64,000 nucleotides of DNA. It comes from Aphrophora alni. Lineage: Eukaryota > Arthropoda > Insecta > Hemiptera > Aphrophoridae. The stretch covers positions 72,061,712-72,125,711 of the forward strand of contig OY740769.1 in assembly GCA_963513935.1 (NCBI GenBank), written 5' to 3'. The notes beneath the pieces are model-generated. The model was not told the origin of the DNA and searched no databases. It saw only the letters and a list, made by a program, of their open reading frames with translations. Made by a program: the position numbers and the translations under genes. Of this stretch, positions 50,809 to 63,500 are shown piece after piece (positions within the stretch are counted from its first letter, which is position 1; every line of letters starts with the position of its first letter).

Positions 50809-50891
50809 GATGTCAGCTATACTTACTTACTTAGTCGTACCGGTAGGTGTCGAGGTTTCACAGAGGGATCACCATCCCGATGTCAGCTATA
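50809..50891 (-). mobile_element. 57-bp 5'-truncated LINE or SINE end with 13-bp target duplication
   Basis: GATGTCAGCTATA occurs at 50,809-50,821 and again, perfectly, at 50,879-50,891. The 57 bp between contains a (CTTA)n run at its left edge, which on the minus strand would be the simple-repeat 3' tail of a non-LTR retroelement. The rest, including GTACCGGTAGGTGTCGAGG, is GC-richer than the intergenic background. A 13-bp duplication plus a microsatellite-type tail is the signature of target-primed reverse transcription. Confidence 0.7.
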
Positions 50892-51782
50892 AAAATATAA
50901 ATATTGACATTTTAACCACACATTGTGGCCCTCAAATCCTGATCAAAAACATAAATTGCTTTATCACTTTACAACTGATTATAAAAATGTAGTTATTTGT
51001 ATAATTAATTATCACTGTTCAATAAGCCACTGAAATTATTGCTTTTTCTCCTTCAAGTCTCAAGGTCTATACCAAAAGGGATCTATTATGAAACAAAACC
51101 CATAAGGATCTAGGGATCAGCAGTAATAAATACTTGAGTACCTACAAAAGGGCTTTCCAAGTTCACACAGTTAAACAAATACACTTCACACTGAAGGCAT
51201 TTTATAGTCTCTAGATATTCCCTTTGATCCTTCATTTTCCATGAAGACATAAAAAAATATATATAAATTGTCCAGCTAACAAACAAATTATATTTTCTTC
51301 ATGGCCTCACCAGCTATGTCTGCCATACCATGAATGCACTCTTTTCCAGGTCATGTTTTACTAAATCATATTATGGGAAATGTTTGCTCTGAAATTTTTT
51401 AATTATTTTTCTTATTCATTTTTCTTTATCATTTTTCTTAATAACTAGTATTCATTCAAGTAAGACATGTTAAGTTTACTAATTAAACAATATATAGCCT
51501 ATGACAACAATATTTCATGTTTTTATTTACATACTGAAAATTGTTTCTACAAAAAGAACAAAATATAAAAATGTACAACAATTTTTGAGTTGCCAACATT
51601 AAAGAAGTTTAAAATTATGTATTATTAAAAGTTATTAACATTATCATTAAATATTTCCACAATCCCATGTTATCAACCACTTTTGTAAGCTTAAAAAAGT
51701 TCATTATGAAATTGGTACAGTACATCCATGTTCATAGTTTTTTCAGGTAGGTACTTATAAACCCTTTAGCAATGATAGTTTT

Positions 51783-52079
51783 TCACCTTTCTTTGTTTTG
51801 AGAAAATGTTTTTATAAACTCTTGAATATCGAGGGAATAAGTTACATCACATTCAATTGCCATAACTGTGAGAGCAATTAGTTCATTTTGCCCTGTTGAG
51901 TTGTGTAAGTAGTTTTCCACTCACTTCAAAGATGAAAATGAGCTTTCACCATTACACTTAGTTACAGGTGTGCTCAAAATAATTCTAAGAATTATATCAA
52001 CATTAGGAAATGTGTTGTGAAGGTTTCTATCTTTGATGTCACGTAGAAGGGGTGAGAATGATTTTTTTCTTATAGCACA
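51783..52079 (-). pseudogene. hAT transposase C-terminal (dimerisation) domain remnant
   Basis: The minus-strand frame is open from 52,079 to an internal TGA at 51,921-51,923 and then continues in the same frame to TGA 51,783-51,785. It reads FPNVDIILRIILSTPVTKCN, GESSFSSLK, stop, VENYLHNSTGQNELIALTVM, ending in FIKTFSQNKER. This matches the hAT C-terminal dimerisation signature (PVT..S.ERSFSKLK.IK.YLRSTM.Q.RL..LALLSIE). The RSFSKLK-like core is present as SSFSSLK. The one nonsense codon and the absence of the catalytic region upstream make it a fragment. No termini were identified. Confidence 0.8.
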
Positions 52080-55000
52080 TCACAATCACAAGCATTATAC
52101 TGGCTAAAAATAAAATTTGCGCTAAAAGCTCATTTTAGTCTTTTCCTAACCTCATACAAAACAGATTTTCATCAATTCAACTTGTATACTGCGAAGACGA
52201 TAAACTAACTACCACAGTGTCTGGGCGAGTCTATTATTTATACTGAGTGGTGAGACAGGTACAACAGTGCAATTTATCATAGATCACGGTAACAGAATAG
52301 CATTGCCATTAATAATACAGATGCTTGCACAACTTAATTTATTCTTTGGTTTACTACTAGAAAGATGAGAATCATTGCTCTGAAAAGAGGCATCAATTTT
52401 TTTCTTTACACAAATCTTATACTCTCAACAATTTTTACCTCTCAAATTTTTTAGCCTACATTTTTTATCTCTAAACTTTGTGTCCTATGTCTGTGTTTCG
52501 AATTATTTTAATATTATAGCTAATTTAAAAAAAATAATAATAAAGTTTACATACCTTGATTATATTTCTTTATGTAAAAAAGAATAACTTCTTTCAATGA
52601 GGAAAAACTCTTGTCTAAACAAAAAACAAACATAAAATATACCACCATATATTCTTCTCATGTCTAATAGATAATTTGTATACAAGTCGATTGATAGATA
52701 ATTGTTTGTGTTCAGAAGTAATATAAGATTCATGTTATATAAAATAGTGAGTAGGAAGAAATAAATACTTCGACATGTGTGGTTCTATTTTATTTGAGGA
52801 CATATCATTTCCCCCATGCCTTGTTATATCACTTGATAGGAATGTGCAAATGGTCTATCCCTTCCTTACCAATACCAAAACAAATATTAGACCTAAATAT
52901 AATCCTATCTTGATACGCCTACCTCACATCAAATTTCAAAATCTTGAGACATTCAAAACTCCCCGATTTTGAGGTGAGATAGTGAAAGCATTATTCACTT
53001 TTCCCCTATTTTCATCATAATAAATAATATTTCTTTCCAGTATAAGCAGGAAGTAATATGCTATTATTACTTTGGATTCTTTGTTGCTATAACTAAATAA
53101 ATAAAATGCATGAAGCATGAACTATGGGCAACATTTAATTCTTAATTTTTTTTAATTTGCATGGTTTTCTGCCTGTTAAACAATGCATTTATTTGTTTGC
53201 ATCTTCAGCACATTTTATAACCAGTTCACTCTATTAATTTATTAATTTCAGCTTATTGCTTAAAGTATGCACAATATTGTATAAGGTTTGTGCCTCAATA
53301 AAGAACCACAAAAGAAAAAAAAAATTCCAGAGCTTTTAAAGATTAAAACGAATTTTGGAAGAACATCCCGAATCTTATCATTTAAATATTTGTGTCTACA
53401 TGATTTTTTTTTTTCCTATTTATTCTCTTTTGTAAGTAAAGATAAAAAACAGTTATTGTAATTTTTTTGTGCATATTCATCTTATTGTAAAAATAGTTGA
53501 TTTGTGCAGCACATGATTTTCAGACACCCATCTTCCAAAGCAATGTTCACCATAATGTAACAGTTGTTTGTGATTCGAATCCAGAACATATGTATAGTAT
53601 GAAAATTTAAAGAATTTTATAAATTTCATAAACTATGACATTATTTTTAGAATTAATTATCATTATTTAGGTTTCATGTTGTGTATTTTATAAAGTATGA
53701 GGTCATATTGAATAATAAAAAATTAATGAATAACTATCTGACAAAGGTGCTTTATAGTGAAACGGCTATAATATTGTTGAAAGTATTTATTAAATTGAAA
53801 TTGCTTAGATAGAATTAATATAAATTAAAATAATTTGAAGTAATTACCTCAATTTATTCTAGACAAAATTATATTTTACTTGCTGTTACACTGTACTGTT
53901 TTCCTTTTAAATGATTTTAATATACTGTATATCTAATCATGATTGAAAATTTTCGAGACTCTTATAATTACAATTGTAATTAAATTAGTGTTTTGTTTTA
54001 TTTATTTATTTTTTCTGTTATTGATATAACTTATGACTAAGCCTCTACTCCAGTTTATCAGCTTTCTAGCATCCTCGTAGAAATATGTGTAATATTTCTT
54101 GGAGCTATTAGGTTTTCATTTAATTTTCAGTGGTGGAAGAGATGTCTTTGTCCATTTATTTTTCTATTAGTTATAACACATTTCGGAAAGTTTCACCATC
54201 ATCAGATGTAAAATTTAAATGTTATATTTAACATAAGAGTTTCACATAAAAAACAAACATAAAACACTACAATTTTGTTTTTAAAACACTGTTTGTCTTG
54301 AAAATAATTATTTCATTGATGTGATGAGGTATTATGACTCCAATAGTTTCATCTTTGATTCTTTGTTTCTAGGCTTAACATATAGAACTAACATGAGGTT
54401 AGTATCAGGTCTTCCATGTCTGCTCTTTTGGCCTTATTTATTTGATATTTCTTCATCCTATGTATGATTTCACTTATATTTTCCATGTGTAGGATTTCCA
54501 AATTTGTTTATGTAGTTTTGATTGTCTCCAACAAATAATCACCATAATTTGATTTTTGTTAGATTATGAATGCTTTAAATACAATTTTTGAATAGTTGTT
54601 TCAAAAGGAGAATAGTTTCGTTTTGAAAATAGAATGAGAGTTTTGACCTCTATAATTTAACCAATAAATAACTATATTAAATTTATCATGATATTTCTTG
54701 ACAATATGTTTAGTTGTATAGCCCAGTTTTTATTGCTTTAGTTTTGCGATTATTTACTTTTATCGGTAATAGTTTTTTACTGCAATAATTAAATTATGTC
54801 ACTCTAATACCATTTTTTTTTTCGGATATGTATTTTAAATTTTCATTCATCTTTCTTGTCTTCATTTAATATTGATACTTACTTTGATGATGGGTCCCAT
54901 TGAATGTGTTTAGAAGATCCTATTAATCTTATGCGTACAAGAGATGTTATAAGTAGGATTTGATTAGTTTGTGCTGATTTTCGATATATTTTTTATTTTT

Positions 55001-55407
55001 GTCTTGTGTAATTTGTTATTGTAAACGAAATCTACATAACTGTTTTTGTCATTTTCTAATTCGAATATAAATTTAGTTGAATATGAAGTGATAATTTTGA
55101 GTTAATTATCACTCAATAATTAATTATAACTTTTTTTTTTATATGTATTTTCCTTCTTTTTTAAACAAATGATACTGTGTATGTAACAGTATCAATATAA
55201 AATTGTGTGCTAATGTATAATATTTTAATTTAATATCCATGTATTTCTTATGCCCTTTGTAATAATTCAAAAATGAGCTGATTTGAGTTAATTATTAATA
55301 GTGAAGCTATTTGAAAACATAAAAATTATTCTTTCGAACTTGAAGAGTTCTTTCTTCGTGTTTTGTTACAAAATAAAATGAATTTAAAATTTAATTTAAT
55401 TAATTAT
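52080..55407. other. AT-rich intergenic or intronic stretch
   Basis: No supported gene. At 54,160-54,225 the minus strand reads ACATCTGATGATGGTGAAAC and then TTTCCGAAATGTG. I have seen similar strings near the 3' ends of retroelements, so 54,160-54,540 may be an old retroelement tail, but the support is weak. Confidence 0.4.
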
Positions 55408-56674
55408 TGCACAGCAGTTTAGGGCGCCAGATGTGTTAACATCAATTTAAAAAAAAGTGAATTTAATTATTTAAATCTCAGGGTGTAGTTCTTTTAAAGG
55501 TGTACTTACAGTGACGTTTGGTATTGCAATGAAAACACTTTGGCTGAAATGTTAACAAAAAAACATTTATTAAATAGTAAAGAACAAAAACATTAACATC
55601 AATTTTGAAATAAATATTATAAATCACTTATGTTATACATCCTACTATTAGATGTTATTAATTCCTTTTAAAAAGATTTTAACTTTAAAGAAAGATCTTG
55701 AATTTATCTTTTTTTATATTTTTTAAGTTGCAACTGAAGAATTTATTATGAATCTTAACAGATTAATTTTATCTGTTTTTTAATATTGAATTTATATTAC
55801 TTTAAAAAGAAAATTATGTCTGTCTATATTTAGTATGCTTCTACGTTAAGTAACATAATTATTTTAAAATATTAAATTTATTTACAAGAACAAGAAAATC
55901 AAACATAATAAATTTTATAAGATGAACAATATGAAATTTAAGTATTAAACAATACAGAGTTACCAGTCCGTTGTCTTAAACACATCACTCGATTATGGTC
56001 CAAACAGCATGGTTCCTTATACGATGGTGTTCCTGAAATGAGATGTCCCTCGAAGTCATTTTTAATGTACATTTCAAACGTTAGTCTTAAGAATGTCTAT
56101 TAACCATCCGTGTTTATTACTACACGCAAAATTGTCTATTGTCTCTTTTTAAAACACGCTGCTCGTACTGAACACTTATAACAGTCTGCATTACTTTACA
56201 ATTAATACAATTTATCATATTCGTCTACATTATCCAAATCTATTTAAAAACTGTCAATATAACATACTTTATAAGTTCAATTAGCTAACTAATGCATTCT
56301 GACAACACGTTCATTGTTTCTTGGCACTTAAACTGACTCTCCTTAACACAACCGTCGCCTATGAGCTCCCTACTAAGACTGATCTAGCAATTTTACCACA
56401 AGATGTCTTACTTCCGAAAAGATTCTTTCCGGTCACATATTGCTGTCGTAAAACAGTCCACACACGTCGTAAAACTCAACAATTTACATATAATATCAAT
56501 TAAACTAAATTATATTAAAATTAAACATGGTAATTTATACTGTTGTCTTGAAAATCCATTTTTGTTCCTATAAATGAATTTATTAAATACAATTCATGAT
56601 CCAGACATCCTGTCTCGGTTCATGCACCCGCGGATTTTAAACCTATTATAAATTTTGATTTTTCACATTATTAC
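55408..56674 (-). repeat. Long direct terminal repeat, left copy
   Basis: A 1,267-bp block identical in length to 59,268-60,534, with about eight substitutions by eye and no indels. Within it, minus-strand sequence runs from TGTGAAAAATC to GTTAACACA, LTR-like TG...CA ends, followed two bases later by TGGCGCCC, the usual start of a tRNA-Lys primer site. In that reading this copy is the 3' LTR and GTGGGG just right of it is a polypurine-like tract. Confidence 0.85.
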
Positions 56675-59267
56675 TAAAACCCCACAAAGATTTGTATTAC
56701 AATATGTGTATTGCAATACAAATTTTTATATATAAATTTCAATTCGAAGCAAAAAAAAACTTTAATGGATGTTCAAGACATTTCATTTCAGAAGCTAAGG
56801 ACTTCATAAAAAAAATAAGTATCTCTAGTATACTTATTATACGAAAGATTCTCTTTTCATATAAAAAACTAAAAAATCTATTTACTAAAAATTCTACGTT
56901 ACTATCTTAATTATTAGTTGAGTTATCATAACTCATCAAAAATAAATATAACTCCATTAGCGCTAAACCTTATCTCTATTTATATAATAAAACCCATCCT
57001 CAGTTTTCTTTCCAACATCCGTTGGCTGAAACTTTCCCATCAACATTCTTTGTTGACCGGATCCTGTCACTCAAGAGCTTATCTTCCAGACAGCCGTCTA
57101 TACTTTTTCTACGTCTCACCCTTTTACCAAGACGACATTTCTACATCCTTTATAGAAAATCTACCTTTGACTCTAAATATTCATCTAAATTACTCTTTCA
57201 ACTCTATACAAATAAAAATTAAAACTTCTCATTTTTATTTAACATCATTACAAAATTATTTATTTATTACTCAAAATTACTTCAATTTACTTTAAAACTT
57301 TTCAATTATCATCTTTTATTATTATTTATTTTAGTTTAAATCCAATAATTATTTATTCTTTATCAATTCTCAATTACTCTTTGTCTTGCTGGGATAAAAT
57401 GTTAACTACTGATTTTACAATTTTACTAAAAACTCCTCTCTTATACTAAAATTCAAAATTATAACATCATTATAAAAAAAAATCACTTACAAACTCATCT
57501 TATCTATTTCAAAATTACCTCTTTACAATTGTATTATCTCTCAGCACCTTATCTTAAAAATTTCCTTCCATCTTAAATCTTTCATGTTTCAATAATTAAA
57601 GTTGCATTAATCCCTAAAAAACTTTTCATTAAAAAACTCTTCTTATTATTTACCTATATAGTCCCGCGGGTTACCTATATATTTGTATAAATAATCTCTT
57701 TATTTCAACGTAGCTTCCTTTAAAATGCATAATAATCGTCGTTTATTCGTAGAACTCCTTAAATCTCCCATTATTTCATTAAAATCGCCGTATCTTCCTT
57801 TTATATCATCGCAGTATTCAAAAAACTTCTTAAAAACTAAAATTAACCATCAATGCAACTTAACTACCTTGTTTATAAAAGTTTCTTAACAGAACAACCT
57901 CATTTTAAATACCACTTTACTTAATAATTCTGTAAAGTCATCATCTTCTAATAAAAAACTCAAAAAATCTCTCATTTAAACTACTTCATTAAAATCTCCT
58001 TAGTCATCAATTACTTAAATATAAAAACTTCAAAAAATAAAAAAAATTTACATTGTTTCCCAGCTAAACACCTGATTTCATCAAAATCATCAAACACCTT
58101 TATTAAATAACTTCTCACAATCATCTATTATTTCAAATTCAATTATTATTTATTTAATAAAACATTATTTATTTATCTCTTCTATAAATTTCATTAGAAA
58201 CTCTCTAGTTATCATTATTTTACTACTTTTTCTTTAAAAACCAAAACTTAACCTCAAACTATTTATTTTTTTTTTAAATCAAAAAACATAAAAAACTCTA
58301 TTATTACTTGTCTTGGCAAATACTCACATAAATTCTCAAACTTTTACTAACTATTTTTAATTTTCCACACCATAAATCACTTAAGACTAACAACTTTTAT
58401 ATCATATTAACAATTAATCCTTAATATTTATAAACATCAAACATACAAATTATCATTTTACAACTTAACATCTAGTTACATATTCTAGCCAGCTAATATA
58501 TTTACAATTCTACCAAATTATTCGTTGTATTACATAAAAACTCCCTTTGTGTCACGTCCGGTTTATTCCTATATATACAGATTGATCATTTCTATATACC
58601 CTACAATTTGTTCTCAATTTTACCTCAGGCTAAATTTTTTATTACATGATATTTTTTCATGTAATAATGTCACATTATCTATGCATTTTTTCTTCCTACT
58701 TACCCCCACTACAGTCCTTTTAACTGCCTACTTTTTACCGTGCATCCTTCTAATTGCTCTTTGGACTCTTACACAAAGTAACATGTTGTGACGTTGAAAT
58801 GTGCAATGGTTGAATGCGATATCCCTACTAAATTCAAGATAAAGCCCAGAACACATCCCTATTTCACAACACGCCCTCTATGCAGTCCCGAAATTGCCTC
58901 ATTTTTTACAAATAAAACAATTCCTTTTGACTACACAAACTCCTACCTTCCTCCCAAAATGTCCATGTTCTTAAATGCATGTATACGAAGAAAATTTAAA
59001 ATTCATAAAAAATTTCATTAAAATTAACTCATCCAAAGTTGAAATAATGTTCTCATTTAGCGACTATTTTCTTAGCATCGTCGATTTATTACTTGTGTAA
59101 TCCTTTCTACAAATTATTATCCAGATTCAAAAAGAAAATTTTATTTTTAATTATTGTAAGTTCTTTATTTAGGAATTTACATTTTATTCTGTTAAAGTTA
59201 TTCAAGTAATCAACTTTTATTCTATTTACTTTATTTAAGGCCAATCATCCTTTATTCAAACATTTTC
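56675..59267 (-). mobile_element. Non-coding, strand-skewed interior of a LARD-like retroelement
   Basis: These 2.6 kb lie between the two direct repeats. The plus strand is extremely G-poor (for example no G at all in 57,181-57,300), so the proposed sense (minus) strand is C-poor. No Gag, protease, reverse transcriptase or integrase motif was found in any frame. The largest frame (125 codons, 56,918-57,295, plus) is low-complexity Ser/Ile/Leu/Tyr and not convincing. Size and structure resemble large retrotransposon derivatives that depend on enzymes from other elements. The sequence class is inferred. Confidence 0.5.
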
Positions 59268-60534
59268 TGCACAGCAGTTTAGGGCGCCAGATGTGTTAAC
59301 ATCAATTTAAAAAAAAGTGAATTTAATTATTTAAATCTCAGGGTGTAGTTCTTTTAAAGGTGTACTTACAGTGACGTTTGGTATTGCAATGAAAACACTT
59401 TGGCTGAAATGTTAACAAAAAAACATTTATTAAATAGTAAAGAACAAAAACATTAACATCAATTTTGAAATAAATATTATAAATCACTTATGTTATACAT
59501 CCTACTATTAGATGTTATTAATTCCTTTTAAAAAGATTTTAACTTTAAAGAAAGATCTTGAATTTATCTTTTTTTATATTTTTTAAGTTGCAACTGAAGA
59601 ATTTATTATGAATTTTAACAGATTAATTTTATCTGTTTTTGAATATTGAATTTATATTACTTTAAAAAGAAAATTATGTCTGTCTATATTTAGTATGCTT
59701 CTACGTTAAGTAACATAATTATTTTAAAATATTAAATTTATTTACAAGAACAAGAAAATCAAACATAATAAATTTTATAAGATGAACAATATGAAATTTA
59801 AGTATTAAACAATACAGAGTTACCAGTCCGTTGTCTTAAACACATCACTCGATTATGGTCCAAACAGCATGGTTCCTTATACGATGGTGTTCCTGAAATG
59901 AGATGTCCCTCGAAGTCATTTTTAATGTACATTTCAAACGTTAGTCTTAAGAATGTCTATTAACCATCCGTGTTTATTACTACACGCAAAATTGTCTATT
60001 GTCTCTTTTTAAAACACGCTGCTCGTACTGAACACTTATAACAGTCTGCATTACTTTACAATTAATACAATTTATCATATTCGTCTACATTATCCAAATC
60101 TATTTAAAAACTGTCAATATAACATACTTTATAAGTTCAATTAGCTAACTAATGCATTCTGACAACACGTTTATTGTTTCTAGGCACTTAAACTGACTCT
60201 CCTTAACACAACCGTCGCCTATGAGCTTTCAACTAAGACTGATCTAGCAATTTTACCACGAGATGTCTTACTTCCGAAAAGATTCTTTCCGGTCACATAT
60301 TGCTGTCGTAAAACAGTCCACACACGTCGTAAAACTCAACAATTTACATATAATATCAATTAAACTAAATTATATTAAAATTAAACATGGTAATTTATAC
60401 TGTTGTCTTGAAAATCCATTTTTGTTCCTATAAATGAATTTATTAAATACAATTCATGATCCAGACATCCTGTCTCGGTTCATGCACCCGCGGATTTTAA
60501 ACCTATTATAAATTTTGATTTTTCACATTATTAC
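59268..60534 (-). repeat. Long direct terminal repeat, right copy
   Basis: The second 1,267-bp copy, at a constant offset of 3,860 bp from the first. In the minus-strand reading this is the 5' LTR and GGGCGCCA at 59,282-59,289 (TGGCGCCC on the minus strand) leads into the interior as a primer-site candidate. No target duplication is visible outside the pair (left flank ...AATTATT, right flank ACCATTAAG...). Confidence 0.85.
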
Positions 60535-63457
60535 ACCATTAAGAAAATTCTTAAATTATGTTGGATTAATTATGTTCCATTATCAGCCCTAATTTTTTAT
60601 TCTAGAATTGATAATTGAATCTAAAATAATTTTGTTTTTAACATATATGTTCAGTTAGATTCAGAAAAAGTTCATTTATAGGATTCATATTTCATTGTTT
60701 TGTTTTCATAAAGATTTTTTTTCTTATTATTAGATTTATGTTATATCCATTGGTGTGCTTGTGTTTTTGGTGATTGAGATATCAAAAGGTGTTAGTAGCA
60801 ATTTTATATCTTGTATTGTTTTCAATTACCTGTTATTAATTCATTATACATTTGTTGCTTATGGTTGTTTTGCTTTGAAATATATTATCTCCTTCTTTGG
60901 ATAATCTGTAAGATGTTTTTATTAATGCAATTTACTAATGGTGTTATTGGTATGTCAGGTTTATAAATTTTGGAAAGTCATATAAATGTGGTTATAATCA
61001 TCAGTTTGGTTATTTTCAACTACCTCTTTTTGTTATCTGTTAAATATATTATTATTGTGAAAGTAGTAATTTATCTGAGGTGTTTTAATTATCTGTATGC
61101 AGCATTTGGATATCAAAACATAGATTATTATGTTCTTGATTTTAAAGTTTGACAACATTTATAATTTAGAAGAAAAAAACTTGATAACTTTTTATTTCAG
61201 ACCTATTTTAAGACAGAATCCAAAACAAATAAGCAATTCAGATTTATCATTTCTCAACTGAACTGACTTCCCAATCTCTTCCATGGTAGGACTAGTTGTA
61301 CTAAGAAGCTCATTTTTTTAAAACTCAGAAATAAAAAAAACTCAAATATTTTCACAAACATTTTCACTTTTTCATATCTATTTTTTTCCTATAAGAAATT
61401 TAAGTAATATTTTAATAAAATACAGTTTTTGTTTTTATTAATAAAACTCATAATTCTAATAACTTCAGACACCTAGAAAAAATATTCATACATTTTTTTC
61501 CCCCTTTCTACTGATAACTGTCAGTTGTATACCATACCAATAACAGTAATTCTTGAATTAAATTTCTGTTTCTTATCTAACATTACACTTGAATTTTCTT
61601 TGTTAATATGACTTTCTTATCAATAAGTTTTCGTTTAAAATTATTGTCTGTTTTTATCTCACCTAGGTTATTGTTTTTATAACAATTCTGTTGCTGTCAG
61701 TGTTTATTTACATTCCTCAGATGAGATTGAACTTTAGCATTGAATAAATACATTTTGCTTATCTTTATCTTATGTCAAAATATTATTTTTAATATCTAGG
61801 AGTGGAGACTGTAAGTTTCATTCCTGTCATAAGTAGTTAATTTGCTCTTTAGATGGTTAAACTGCAAAAAAGGTACATAATAAAAGATAATTTAAAACAC
61901 CTTTTAAATTAAAATTTTTGAATCAATCAGAAGACCATTTTGGAGAAAGTAATTGACAACCATTTTATAGTATTCCACATTTTCATTAAAAAACTTATGT
62001 TAATAAATAAATAAAAATAAAACTCTGTTCTTGAATACATAGCTGCATAAACGTAATAAACAAATAGTGATCAGCTCGAAAATAGTTTAATTATGTTCCT
62101 ACTGACTCAATACATCTGAATACCGGTACTGAATAAGTGATACACAAATTTTTGTACAATCATATTATTATTATTATTATTATTACATAACTGAAAAGTA
62201 ACAGGCACAGTTATGTCTAAAAAAAGAACTATACAGTGTATACAAAAAAGCACTTTATTCATATTTATCATGTGCAATGATTTTCACATAAAAATTATTG
62301 AAATCATTCAATTTGATATTATTTAGAATTGAACATAAGTTGTTTTATTTACAATAGGAAGTATTTGTAAAAACCTGTATTCTTGTCCCCATTAAATTTT
62401 TTTAAAAAAACAGAAATTTCAACACTTTCTATTTCAGATACCAGTATTTTAAAAATAAATTTCAGATATTCTTCTGAAAGCTATAATTATTATAGTAAAA
62501 AAAAAATTATTAAAAAAAAAATGTTATGGAGGAATCAAATCATTACCTGTTAAAATCCATGTTGGCTGTACTTTGACGTTTTTCAAACATATTTCTTGGA
62601 ATGATATCCGACATATTACGACATATTTTTCTTTTCCTTTCTTGAATAAATAGAATTTGTCATAATAAATTGGCTTTTAGATTTAAACATTGAAATAATT
62701 AAATTACTAATTTTATAAATTGAAAATGCCCCATGTTAGTGCGCCATTTGTGATATTTTAATGAAAATAAAAATAAAATAAAATAAAACAAAAAATACTC
62801 TTGAAGAGAGCATAAAAAATGTCTTTGGGTCGCAAGTTCTTTAATACAGTGTACTCTTGGATAATTTCAAATAAAATACGGAATCCAATTTTCTGATTGA
62901 ATACAGCTTTGTCTAATTTGTCATTTTTGAAACCATGTCTTCTTTCTCTGAAAGTTTATTTCTCACTTATTCTAAGTCACATATGTTATACTTCTATAAA
63001 TAAAAATTCTAGTCCTTTTGAAAACATTTTCTTTCTTACACAGTTCGGCTTTGTCTCTACAAACATACTTATTTCTCTATACGTCTTATCTTTTAGAAAG
63101 TATATGTCCCACTGGCGCAATCCTGCCTTTGTCACTGTATCCCCACCTTTACACACAATGCTTTACCCCACCTTTGTCACATTTCTCTTATAACTAACAT
63201 TATATATGTTTTTATTATTAACATACTTTTAACAAATTTCTCTGACCATCTAGCACTAATTATTACTTTCTTTATTTATTTTATTCTTAATTTATTTTAC
63301 TCAATAACAGAATACATTTCCTGTTCAATGCCCTAAGTCAAACTTATTTTCTATTCAAACCAAGATTACAAAACTGAAAATGTACACTATTACAACATTA
63401 CGTTTTGATCAAATTTTTGAATTATTATTACAATATATTATATTTATTATTATTTTT

Positions 63458-63500
<43 letters not shown>

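Noticed and set aside
53560..53590. tRNA gene suggested by GATTCGAATCC
   Set aside because: Only a B-box-like word is present. No A-box, acceptor stem or cloverleaf could be drawn.
56918..57295. 125-codon frame in the strand-skewed interior
   Set aside because: The frame is open because G-poor sequence has few TAG/TGA codons. The composition is low-complexity and no motif is present.
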